Source of the DNA: Desmodesmus armatus
Lineage: Eukaryota; Chlorophyta; Chlorophyceae; Sphaeropleales; Scenedesmaceae
Reading direction: 5' to 3'
DNA: 64,000 bases
NCBI GenBank assembly: GCA_007449985.2
Contig: VIIQ02000268.1
Coordinates: 48,182-112,181 of the forward strand
Position numbers and translations under genes: made by a program. Below the pieces are notes generated by a model. It made no database searches. It was not told the origin of the DNA and saw nothing but the letters and a program-made list of their open reading frames with translations. Positions 54,335 to 64,000 of the stretch are shown here, piece by piece (positions within the stretch are counted from its first letter, which is position 1; every line of letters begins with the position of its first letter).

Positions 54335-57051
54335 CTGTTGCTTAGTGGCTGCATGCGCCTGTGCCGCCTTGTTGCTGCTGGTGTCCTGTATGAGGCTGGC
54401 AAAGGACCAGAACACTGTCCCTCCCTCGTGCAGCTTTGCCTCCACAGGTATGCCTGGCATCAGCATGTGCAGCTTGTTGAGGGCCAGGCCCACCACACCT
54501 GGCAGATCATCTATCAGCAGCAGTGTGGGCTTCTGCAGGCAGACACAGAGAGACACAGTGACAGGTTGAGTGCATCAAAAAAGGACCTGGAACCAATACA
54601 AATGCAAGGACAAGGTGCGTCCAGTGTGATAAGGTGCACCATGCGGCACACATACCACGCGTCACCTGCCCTCACTGCCAAGTACAGTACAGTACAGTAC
54701 AGGAATTGGGGACAGAGTCCCAACCTCGGCACTTGCCAGCGAGCCAGGGGCTCATGAGGGTGCCCCGAAGGGCCTGTAGTACCCCAGTTTCTCAGGTCAG
54801 GTGTGAGGGCGATCGAGATCACCCAGCAAGCCAGCCGTCAATTCCAGTAGCATTTTTTCCCATGGTGTGCCTAGCACCACCCGGTTCGAGCGGCAGCTGT
54901 TCCCAGACGCACTGTGGTGCTGCCGCACCCTCGCAGCAGACATGGATCGAACCCAAGACCTATCTGATGATAGGAACTTGACTTGACCACTCTACTACGG
55001 GAGCAGTTTAGAGTCATTCTCAGGACAAGGCCAAGAACACGGAGATGATTAGGCCCATACTGCAAAAGCAGCCTCCCCCCCCTCTGTGCCAGCCACACAC
55101 TACACGCACAACTGACACCCCCCCAAACCATTCCCCCTCCCTCCAGCTGGTCGAGCACACAGTATCATCACTGCCCTTTGAAATATTGCACACATCATGC
55201 GTGCGCTCAGGCAGTACAAGCACCCCCTCCTCCAGAGCAGCCGCAGCCCACCTGGTAGAGCAGCCGTGACACGTCAGCAGCAGGCATCAACAGCTTCAAC
55301 GACAACACACGAGCAGCAACCTGGACAGCAGGCACACAGACAGCAGCAGACAGAGTCAATATAGCATTCAGCGACACACCGCAGCATTTGTGCGTCTTGC
55401 CCGTTAGCAACTACCGACCCCTGCACCTGCGCTACACAAAATTCCGCGCGTGCGCCCTGTCGCAGGCACATTCTCCAGGGCGAAGTCGAACATGAATAAC
55501 TTCTTCTGAAACACCAAGCACCTGCATGACAGATCCTGCTTGCAGCTGCTGCAGTCACATCACAACATGCCCTCCACTCCCGGCACACGTGCCTGCAGAC
55601 CCCGCTGCTGCCCTTCCCCTGGCCTGACTACTCCCCAATAACCTGCTGACTGTATGCATATGCCTACCTGCTGTGGTGTAAGGCTGAGCAGGCCTGGGTG
55701 CCTCTTGATCATCTGCAGTGTCCTAAACGTTGAGCCAGTGGCCATCAAGTCACTCAGCTGCAGCGCATGAACAACCAGGCTGTGCACATCACACACATGA
55801 CCTGAGGGAGGGACCTGCGCCTGTGTCAAAGAGGGTGGGGGAGAAGAGAGGGGCAGGAGGCACAGAGGCAGGGTAGGGCAGGTCAGCTCGTGGGTGACAG
55901 CACGCGCGCATTTGTTGGGGCGCGCGTGCGCGGAGGAGGGGGGGGGGGTGACTGCCTTCTCCCAAGGGCGTCCCTGTGAGTGTTGATACACCCCTGCTGC
56001 TCCAGCTGCTTGTGCTGCTGCTGCCTACCGATGCAGCTGCTGAAGCTCATCGAGAGACTGAGGCCCCTATACCATGCCTTTGCATCACTCTTCGGTTGCA
56101 CCCCCGCAACCCTGCAAAGTAAATGTTGTTCACCGTTGCAATTGTGAACAGCAATTACTTTGCAGGGTTGCATGAGTGAAACTGAAGAGTGCTCAGCAAA
56201 GGCATATTATAGGTGGCAAGGAAACAACACCACTGCTCCTGCTGCAGCTGACCACCTTCGAAACCCTACTCCTCCTGATGTTGAGCCATGGTTGTTGCTG
56301 TGCTGTTGCAACAACATCAGACAGGGGGCACTCAACTCTGCTGGCGGTGTCATGCTGCCCATCAACTGCTGATATTCAACTCAGCAGTAGCATGCCCCCG
56401 TCTGACTCCGCGCAGCCTATCACACTCTCTACGACAAGCCATCCTTCAAGGCTTGCATGACAAGCTGCCCTTGCAAAACATGCCACCTGCGAGGTTATGC
56501 CCAGATCTGATGCACGGAAATACTGCTGAACATCACCCACCCAAGTTTAGCCCACTGTAATTGTAAGTTTAAGCCCAATGTAATCAGCCACCACATGCCC
56601 CCCCCCCCTTCCTCCACTCGCTGTACAGCCCCGCCCAATTGCAGCTGCTGTTGCGGCTCACCTGTGACTGCAGGTAACTGAACGTCAGGTGTGCCTCCTG
56701 GGCTACCAGTGCTGGATCTGAGTCCAACCCCCTGTCCTCCACCAGCTGCTGCACTGCTGCGTAGGACGCTGACTGCGATCCATTACTACTGCTCACTGCC
56801 GCTGCTCCCGCTTGCGCTGCTGGTGCTTCAGATGCTACTGCTGCTGTTACACAGCCCCTGCGGAGACTGCAGCATACATGACTGCCTGACAGATGATCGT
56901 GTCCTACAGCCTGTTGCTGCAGTGGAAAGGACCTGCGCCTTTTGCTTGCTGATGGTGCCCCACAGCAGCTTGGCAGCCTGTGTACAGCTGCAGGCGTTGT
57001 TTGTGAGCCGAGGTACGTGCCCCCAACGCTGTGAGCTTGTATGTGTGCCAT
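54092..57051 (-). CDS. Unassigned protein with mTERF-like helical motifs
   Basis: Five exons, all phase 0: 56662-57051, 55668-55820, 55470-55505 (36 nt), 55252-55320 and 54092-54532 (362 aa). The N-terminus (MAHIQAHSVGGTYLGSQTTP, then many Ser, Arg and Ala) looks like an organelle transit peptide. The middle reads LSDLMATGSTFRTLQMIKRH, PGLLSLTPQQ, KKLFMFDFALEN, VLSLKLLMPAADVSRLLYQ and KPTLLLIDDLPGVVGLALNK. The recurring 'L..P.....L....P.LLL' spacing recalls mTERF repeats of organelle transcription factors, but I do not recognise the family with certainty. The C-terminus has a polyalanine run and a polyglutamine run. Its introns hold a SINE and a long hairpin. Divergent from the sulfurtransferase gene. 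The 36-nt exon is the weakest part of the model. Confidence 0.5.
54681..55004 (-). mobile_element. tRNA-derived SINE with (TACTG)n tail
   Basis: Read on the minus strand, the element starts GCTCCCGTAGTAGAGTGG. An A-box-like TAGTAGAGTGG lies at 54987-54997 and a B-box-like GGTTCGATCC at 54944-54953, at tRNA spacing. The acceptor and T stems do not pair well, so this is a tRNA relic, not a tRNA gene. About 235 bases of unrelated body follow, and it ends with about four TACTG/GTACT units at 54681-54703, as SINE tails do. No clear target duplication was found. It lies in an intron, in the same orientation as the host gene. Confidence 0.6.
56066..56213. repeat. 148-bp imperfect palindrome (foldback or pre-miRNA-like)
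   Basis: The arms are complementary from CCTATACCATGCCTTTGC at the left to GCAAAGGCATATTATAGG at the right. A 17-bp perfect inner stem, GCAACCCTGCAAAGTAA / TTACTTTGCAGGGTTGC, lies at 56106-56122 / 56155-56171, and the loop region is near 56133-56142. Several small bulges interrupt the stem. It lies in intron 1 of the unassigned gene at 54092-57051. Confidence 0.85.
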
Positions 57052-57496
57052 ATCGGCTGTGATGGCGGAACCAACTTGGAACTCTTGTGCGCTTGAACGT
57101 TGTTAGACAAGGCAGAACGAACGGATGTTTAGGGTGGAAAGTCTAAAATCATTCCAGGCCTGTCTGGCTTGATTGGTCATCGGGTTACGTGGCAGTATGC
57201 AGTGATGACAAGTGATTCGAAGCCTTTTCCGGAGATCGTGCCTTAAATTTAGCAGCTTGGTCGTGTTGTGTCTGTGGTGTGCCTGAATGCGCGGCAGTGT
57301 GGTGTATTCGTTTGGGGACTGATATCAGGGCAGATCGATCTGCCCTGGTCTAATGCTGTCTACAGGTTTCGGGTCCAGAGCCTACACAAGGTATCAAATG
57401 TTGCTGTTCGCCGCGTTCGTCCTCAAGTGCTGAAAGTTGCCCAATGGTGACACTTCATCACAAATGCTCTGCAGGCGCACAGTGCAGGTCTCAGCC
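57052..57496. promoter_or_regulatory. Shared upstream region of unassigned gene and MST gene
   Basis: 445 bases separate the two divergent ATGs. Composition is closer to AT/GC balance and has no repeats, unlike the surrounding introns. I see no convincing core promoter motif. Confidence 0.4.
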
Positions 57497-58146
57497 ATGA
57501 CCGGGCAGCATCATCCAGCAATGCCAGCTGTGGTGACACCACAGTGGCTGAAAGAAAGGTGGATGGGTCGCCCAGGGGTGGGGTGCACGAGTGTGTGTGT
57601 GTAGGGGGGTGGGGCACACACCTGTTACTGTTACTACTTCTATAGTTGCACCGTCACTTTGGGATGAGCCATGTGCAGCTGCTGACAGGGCAGTTGGCAG
57701 CAGGTTTGTCAACACACTCTCTTGCTGCCAAAAAGCACACTCAACTCCAAGAGTAACGCCACATCCTTTGAAGCGCCCTGTCACCCCTCTTCCCCCTCCT
57801 GGCCGGCCTGCAGGTTACACGAGGTGAAGGTGTTGGACACCAGCTGGTACCTGCCACCCATGGGTGAGTGGACTGATCATGCGGACGTTAGGAGATCAAA
57901 CAGCAGATGGCTAAGAGCTGCTACCGTGCAGCACTTCGATGTGCAGATGGGGGTGGGGGGAAGCGGAGGGGTGGAGGAGGGTTGACAATGTATGCTGGTG
58001 TGTCAGCGTCTAGCCCGAACTGGGAGTAGCTGTCGGTGTCATCCCCTTTTGCTGCTGCTTGCGTCTTGCCTTGCCGTCATCACACCCTTCTGTCGCCCCG
58101 CTGTGGTGTTGTGCTGAAGCAACAACCCTGCACCGCCTGCGGCTGC

Positions 58147-58177
<31 letters not shown>

Positions 58178-60155
58178 GTGCCCCCGCTGCTGCTGCTGCT
58201 GCCTGCCAGGCCGTGACGCTACCAAGGAGTTCACCTCTGAGCGCATCCAGGGTTCTCAGTTTTGGGACATTGACGGTGTGTGTGACCCCTCCAGCGACCT
58301 GCCTCACATGCTGCCCAGTGAGGAGGCCTTTGCTGCAGCAGCAGATGCACTGGGCATCACCAATGATGATGCGCTGGTGGTGTATGATGGGATGGGCATG
58401 TTTGCGGCACCCAGGGCGTGGTGGACGTGGAGGGTGTTTGGACACGACAGGTGGGCTGGTGCGCAAACCTGGCAGTTGTAGCAGAAGGAGCGGGGGGGGG
58501 GGGGGGGTAGTGGGTGCTGGTACAGAAGGAAGGAGTGTGGTTGTGTGAGATGCAAAATGCAGGAGAGGTGGTTTTAGCAGCAGCTGGAGCCAGTGACCCA
58601 AAAGTGTCAGATGCTGCAGTTGCTGACACCAACACCAACCACCCTTTACGGACACAACAACAAGGCCAAGAACAGCTCATGCCTGTCCTGTGATACTGAA
58701 AGCAGTGCAAACACAGCTACGGTAGGGTCGGAACAGTTGGCTAAGTAAGTTCTTGACTTGCTCATAATGTGAGTCGCCCCTTGCCATGGCTCAAAGCACA
58801 GCGTCTCCCTGCCGTCCTGGTCTGCAGGGTAGCTGTGCTGGAGGGTGGCCTGCCTGCCTGGAAGGCAGCTGGGGGCCCAGTGGACACCTCAGCGGCAACA
58901 CCTGAGGATGTGGGCAGGTCCAAGCAGGCTGCACAGCAGCAGGGGGCAGGAGGGACCCAGTACAAGGCACGCCTCAAACATGACAAGGTGGGTGGGGGGG
59001 GTCAAGCATGGGGTGTGCATCCTGGTGCAAATGGCGCTGATATACCAGTGTAGTGGTCCTGCTTGCTAGTGGTACGGCCACCTTACAGCAAGACACACTG
59101 TCACTGTCAGCTGCAGGCTCCCTGCTCCCTGGCAGCATTGAGCCAACCATGACAGCCATGGCCTGAACTGATCTCCCCCCCCCCCCCCCCTACCTGAATG
59201 CTGCTAACCTGCAAATCTTTCATAATCCTCCACCTCCAACAGCCTCCCCTGCTGTTATCCCCCCCCCCCCCGTCACACTCCCCAGGTGCGGTCCCTGTCT
59301 GAGATGCGTGCGCTGGTGTCACCAGCAGCAGCAGCACTGGCAGCTGGCCAGGCACTGCCACCCCTGCAGGTGCAGGTGGTTGATGCGCGGCCCCCTGGGC
59401 GCTTCAGGGGCGTGGAGCCTGAACCCCGCCCTGGCCTCAAGGGGGGACACATGCCTGGGGCACGCAACGTGCCCTTCGTGCAGGTGGGCGAGTGCAGCAG
59501 TGTGGGTCTTGTTCTGTGGGTCTATGTGTTTGTGGGGGATGAGGTGGGGTGGGGGGTGGGTGGGGTGTGTGTGTGTGTGTGCAGAAGCTGGGGGGCGGGG
59601 GTGGGTGGGTGACAGTGTGCATGACCATGTACATCCATGTTGGAAAGCCTTTCCACACTGTGACCCAACATAGTATGGCACAGTGTCAAATACACTGTGG
59701 CAGCTCGCTGTAGCGCTGCACCTGCTCTGCACTTGGGCTACTGGTGTGTGAGGTACTACGCGATGTTGTGTTGACACAGAGGTTATCCACCCTCCTCCCT
59801 CCTGCTGCCTGTTCCGCCAGGTGTATGAGGGTGGTGTGATGTCTGGTGCGCGGCTGAAGGCTGTTGATGAGCTGCAGGACGTGTTTGAGGCTGCAGGGGT
59901 GGACGTGCAGGCACCACTGGTGTGCAGGTGAGGGAGAGGGGGGGGGGGGGGTGGAGCGCAGCATGATGGCCGCTCTGCTGACTGTACATGATGACACCGC
60001 ACTCACCTTCAGCAGCTCAGCTTATCGATCTGCTGCTTTTGCGAAACCTCTGCTTGGTTGGGCAGTGTGTTTGCAGGCAGGGCGTCCACCAAGAATTCAG
60101 CACAGCAACTGGCCCCCGTGAATGCTGTTTGTGATGAAGGTCGTGCTGCTGCTGG

Positions 60156-60215
<60 letters not shown>

Positions 60216-60358
60216 ACAGTTGTGGGAGTGGTCTTACTGCCTGCGTGGTAGCACTGGCCCTGCACCAGGTGACAGGCCAGCTAGCAGCAGTGTATGACGG
60301 CAGCTGGAGCGAGTGGGGTGACCCTGCCCTGGACACACCAGTGGTCAGCGAGGCGTGA
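57497..60358 (+). CDS. MPST: 3-mercaptopyruvate / thiosulfate sulfurtransferase (rhodanese)
   Basis: Moves sulfur from 3-mercaptopyruvate (or thiosulfate) to thiol acceptors, in cysteine catabolism. Exons 57497-57558, 57814-57863, 58210-58450, 58828-58987, 59286-59483, 59821-59927 and 60220-60358 join in phase (318 aa, normal for the two-domain family). The N-terminal rhodanese domain has VVTPQWLKERLHEVKVLDTS, WYLPPMGRDATKEF, QFWDIDGVCDPSSDLPHMLP and PRAWWTWRVFGHDRVAVLEG. The C-terminal domain has VVDARPPGRF, GHMPGARNVPF and the active loop CGSGLTA with catalytic Cys274. The Gly-Ser in that loop favours mercaptopyruvate over thiosulfate specificity (TST has CRKGVTA). No presequence is evident, so it is probably cytosolic. 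The last intron ends in a (CTG)n tract right at the acceptor. Confidence 0.94.
60158..60214 (+). repeat. (CTG)19 tract ending at the last MST acceptor
   Basis: Nineteen CTG units end directly in TACAG, the acceptor of exon 60220-60358. The exon carries the catalytic cysteine, so length change of the tract could affect splicing of the active site. Confidence 0.9.
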
Positions 60359-61296
60359 TGCAGCTGCAGTGGGGATGTTGTGGGGCGGTCACAAACAGGC
60401 TGGCACAGCAGGGGGTGCCCGTGGGAACCATGGGGTGGAGTTATTCGCTGTCCACTGTACCCAGCACTTTGAAGCTGTTTGTACTGGCTGCGGTCAAGTG
60501 CGCATTGCATGCAGAGCACCTGGTGCACCACGTGGGCGCAATCCCCCCCCCCCCCCCCCCTCCAAGTCGACCTCCCCTCAAGCCTTCAAGGGACGTCCCT
60601 GCTAGTGCCCAGCACATGCCTCCCTTGTCCTGGGAGCAGTACGTTGTGCTCGCAACAAACTGGTTTGAATTGTATTCTGTGTGAGTGCGTGCAGTCACCT
60701 TAACACCAAATCAACAGCCTGACAAACTACAGCCACAAATTTGAAATGTTGACAAAGGGAACACAGGGCATACCCATAGGAGTTGCGACGCAGGTTGAAT
60801 TTTTCTCGTTCAACAGAAGGTTGGCACGAAGACGCTCTCTTTATCGCTCTGCTATCACACCAGTCAGGAACGCCATCAGTGTCCAGTCGCTCTGTCAGGC
60901 AGCTGGTGAAGTCATCAGGACGCAACCGCTCTGTGGTAGGTGCTTTGAATAGTTTAGTTCTTGTTGTTGTCTTCTTGACGCATTCGTGCTGTGGTACCAC
61001 CATGTACTGTGCTGTTGTGCATAGGCTTCTGCTGCACCGGTGGTGCCAACAATGCAATGGCAGTGTTGCTATTCATGCCAACTTCAAACTGTTGAGCGCC
61101 TCCATATGCTGTCTATGTTTGTTACTGCTTGCAGATATCACTGGTTTAAGACCAACAGCACCTCAACTACACCTGCGTGTGTGGAACCCCCACCACAACC
61201 AGCAGGCTTGCATCAGCAGGCGCACATCCACAGGGGCTGTACAGCAGGGCTTGCATAGGAGCTGTGCAGTAGTACAGCACTACATATCGTGCGAGC
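60359..61296. other. Spacer between MST and WDR76-like genes; no gene
   Basis: It contains a C-run at 60543-60560. Open frames on the plus strand (60783-61397) show no family pattern. Both flanking genes run rightward. Confidence 0.4.
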
Positions 61297-62097
61297 ATGG
61301 CACCACAGCGCAGGAGTGCCAGGCAGCGGGCCCTGCAGCAGGCACCAAGCCAGGTGCAGGACGTTGCAACAGCAGTGCTGGCACACCGCAGCCCTGACAG
61401 CCACCCCCTGGTAGACCAGCATGATGCAGGTGAGCAGACATGGAGCAGGGTCAGGGTGCATATGGGGCGGATGTGCTCTGTGCTGGCAGTGGAGTGCTGG
61501 CTGTAGGGTGCCAGGGCAAAGGCACCCCCCCCCCCCCGCCTGCACGCCTCACTCCGCATAGCCTGCAGCTCTGCAGTTGTGGTTGCTGCAGGTGTGGCGA
61601 CTGATGTGCACTGGCAACTGAGGTGTGCGCACACAACGTGGTAATGTGCAGCTGAGGTAGCTGCACGCTTGACCCATGCCCCCTGTGCTGACTAATGCTG
61701 CTGCTGACAGATGGCTCCCACCAGCCCCCTGCCAAGGTTGCGCGCAAGGCCAACTCCAGCCCCAAGGATACTTCAGCAGCAACAGTTGTGGCAGCGCCAA
61801 TGTCCCAGTTGGAAGCTGAGCGAATCGCTCGCATTGCGGCAAACAAGGTGGGTCGACCAGGCGGGATCCCTTGACACACCTGCCTGCTACGACTCAGCGG
61901 TCAGGGTGGGATGGGGGACTTCAGTGGTGGCTACTCTGTTGGAAGGGTCGGTGATGGGTGTGTGCCTGCTTTGCACTTGCTCAAGCTTGATGGAGTGCTT
62001 TGCGCATCAGCAGATGGAGCAGATGCTCCAGCCAATTTTTGCCCAAGCCTCTCGCTCACTCCTGGTATGTGCGGCTGCCTGCTGCTGCCTGCTGCTG

Positions 62098-62152
<55 letters not shown>

Positions 62153-63915
62153 TCCCCCCCCCCTCAGGCGCGCCTGGCAGCCTTGGAGCTCCCACAGCTA
62201 GCAGCAGACCTGGCAGCAACAGCAGCAGCAGCAGCAGCAGCCTCGCGCCGCAAGTCCAGCCAGGCCCCTCAGCGCGGCATCAGCAGCAAGCGCAGCAGGG
62301 CGTCAGGCGAGGCCCCACTGCCGCAACGGCAGAGTGCACGCAAGCGCGGCCAGGCCCCTGACCCCACCATGGCAGGAGGCATTGATTATGAGGCACGGGA
62401 CGGGCGGGTGGTGCTGGCAGCATTTGTGCCGGAGAGGTACGGAGCAGCAGGAAGCACTTTGGCAGGTGATGACTCAGCAGCAGCAGCAGCAGCAGTGAAG
62501 AGGCCCCCTCCCGGCCCCCTGCAGTTCAGCAGCAACGGGGACGAAGCTACAGATGCTGCTTTCCTGCAGCAGCTGCGGCAGTATGCTGCTGCAGAGGCAG
62601 CAGACAGTGCTGGTGCAGCTGCTGAGGTTTGCGGTGTGTTGGGTGCTGAGCGGCTGATGCAGCTGCGCCTGGCGTCTGTTGATGTTGCCAAGCTGACGAC
62701 ACAGGGTGTCAGCTGCATGGCCTTCCCCCCAACAGCGGCAGCAGGCCCATCATCGCAGCAGCAGACAGAGCGGGAAGGTGCGCGGGGGCTGTGTGGGGGG
62801 CTGGTGAAGGGGGAAGGGTCGTGCGTCTTTGTGGGTCTTGGCTGAGTACAACACTTCAAAGAATAGGGAGGGAGTAGGGTGGTTGAGAAGAGGGTGGCAG
62901 GGAGCATGTGGACCATGGTGCAATGTCTGTGTACGCATGATTCACTTGTGCTGCTTAGTGCTGTTTGCCGTGCGTGTGGCCAGCGCTCGCTGCTAGCTGG
63001 TGGTGCCCCCAGCGCCCCCCCCCCTTTGGTCACAGCACATGCATGCTGCAGAGTCATTGCTGGTTCCTCATCCTTGCTGTTGTTGCTGGCCTGTGTCCTG
63101 TTTCTAATTGCTGCCCACCTACCCCAGGTTGGGCTGTGGGACATCAACCACAGTGCAGAGCCAGACAGCAGCAGCGACAGCAGTGGCTATGATGGTGTGA
63201 TGTTTGAGCCGCACAGGGACTACATCAGCAGCCTGAAGTGGTTGGGGCCCTCAGGAGCTGGCCTGCTGACTGGAAGCTACGACGGCATCGTGCGGCGGCT
63301 GGATGTGGACACAGGTGGGAGGGTGGGTGGGTGGGTGGGTGGGGGTGGGGTGGGGTGGGGTGGGGGGGGGGGGGGGGGGGGGCAGCGCTGCGGCGCAGCG
63401 CATCAGCGATGCTGTTTGTGGGGAAGGACTTCAGCACCGCGTGTGTTTTTGGGGGGGGGGGGGGGCAGGCAGGCGAGGAGGGCAGGACAGGGTGCAAGTT
63501 GTGTTGCACTCTGTGTGTGGCTGGGTGGGTGGGAAAGGGGGGGGTGGGGGGGCGCTAACCCTAAACCCTTCTTGTTGTGTTGTAGGCAGGCACATGCAGC
63601 ACGGTGGGAATCGCTGCACTCGTATCTGGCACCAAAGCTGGCAAGCTTAGCATCGTCTCATGGGCACGAGCATTCGTACTTCCAGGCATGCTGGCTCCTT
63701 CAGGTGACTTACTGTTTGTGCTGCTGTGTGCTCTCAGGTGTGTGGCAGCTGGTTGGAGGTGTGCCTGACGATGCTGATGCGAGCAACTGGTCAGCTGGTG
63801 ACGCCTCACCTGATGGCACAGCCATCTACCTGGCCACGTCAGCGGGCCATTTCAGGCTGATGGACACACGCTGCGACAACTCTGCTGCTGGACCACCCAT
63901 TGATTTTGCTAACAG
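61297..63915 (+). CDS. WDR76: WDR76/Cmr1-like WD40 protein (5' part, runs off window)
   Basis: WDR76/Cmr1 proteins bind chromatin and damaged DNA and work with proteostasis foci or CUL4-DDB1 ligases. Exons: 61297-61429, 61711-61847, 62168 to about 62777, 63128-63314 and 63738-63915, with more beyond the window. The N-terminus (MAPQRRSARQRALQQAPSQ) is basic. Next comes ERIARIAANKARLAALELPQ, a Lys/Ser-rich region with RRKSSQ, and GGIDYEARDGRVV. The pre-propeller motif LMQLRLASVDVAKLTTQGVS is followed by VGLWDINHSAEPD, YISSLKWLGPSGAGLLTGSY, DGIVRRLDVDTG and AIYLATSAGHFRLMDTR. The Cmr1-typical 'AAGDKxGN' just before VGLWD was not found, so an exon may be missing near 62780-63127 or the donor at 62777 is wrong. 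A polyalanine stretch lies near 62500. Confidence 0.82.
62101..62148 (+). repeat. (CTG)n then C-run before the WDR76-like exon 3
   Basis: Sixteen CTG units are followed by TTGT and a ten-base C-run, then the TCAG acceptor at 62167. This is the same acceptor arrangement as in the other genes. Confidence 0.85.
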
Positions 63916-64000
63916 GTAGGAGCGGCAGGTGTGGCGATGGTGGTGGGAAAGCAGCATTACCAGCAGCTACATTCATGGAAGGGCATGCTGCGCAGCTGGG

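Noticed and set aside
54930..55004. A functional tRNA gene on the minus strand
   Set aside because: A and B boxes are present, but T and acceptor stems do not pair and the anticodon loop is short. It fits a SINE head better.
60783..61397. 204-residue plus-strand frame as an extra gene or WDR76 5' exon
   Set aside because: It overlaps the better-supported WDR76-like start at 61297 in another frame and shows no family pattern.

Overview
The window looks like nuclear DNA of a chlorophycean green alga (order Chlamydomonadales/Volvocales most likely; genus not resolvable). The support is moderately high GC, genes split into many short exons with GT-AG introns, dense CTG/CAG, poly-G and poly-C tracts, TGTAA motifs placed like volvocine poly(A) signals, and a gene set of ordinary eukaryotic housekeeping proteins. 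Exon models were assembled by hand from family homology, splice sites and phase continuity.

Layout. 1-3.5 kb: no recognisable gene. 3.56-5.80 kb (-): a polyglutamine-rich, Elp6-like Elongator subunit. 6.34-16.65 kb (+): a PLP-dependent alanine / glutamate:glyoxylate aminotransferase, whose introns hold exon fragments and two minisatellites. 19.1-20.0 kb: a TTAA-bounded element with piggyBac-type ends. 20.3-22.4 kb (-) and 23.9-27.3 kb (+): two divergent F-box/LRR paralogues, the second split by a 1.3 kb insertion rich in GACATCG palindromes. 30.2-33.0 kb (-): a beta-carbonic anhydrase. 33.7-38.9 kb (+): branched-chain 2-oxoacid dehydrogenase E1-beta, again with duplicated exon pieces. 41.1-42.1 kb (-): a possible BTB-type protein. 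43.7-44.9 kb (-): an LTO1/Yae1-domain protein. 45.3-47.7 kb (+): a TcdA/Tcd-type t6A dehydratase. 48.3-52.5 kb (+): a NIMA-related kinase. 54.1-57.1 kb (-): an unassigned, possibly mTERF-like protein with a SINE and a long hairpin in its introns. 57.5-60.4 kb (+): 3-mercaptopyruvate sulfurtransferase. 61.3 kb to the window end (+): the 5' part of a WDR76/Cmr1-like WD40 protein.

Three patterns cross gene boundaries. (1) In three unrelated genes, the 3' part of an exon, often with its donor and proximal intron, has been copied into the following intron, giving a series of decaying pseudo-exons. (2) Sense-strand (CTG)n tracts lie just upstream of many acceptors, while G-runs lie downstream of donors and C-runs upstream of acceptors. 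(3) Ten of the thirteen genes form five head-to-head pairs with short shared upstream regions (about 0.4-1.5 kb).

Three coding genes (F-box/LRR 1, BTB-like, NEK) each carry one frameshift that a single extra G or C in a short homopolymer would resolve. This suggests base-calling error more than three pseudogenes. Gene functions are mixed: tRNA modification, amino-acid and sulfur metabolism, CO2/bicarbonate interconversion, ubiquitin targeting, a cell-cycle/ciliary type kinase and chromatin/DNA-damage. They do not form one pathway.
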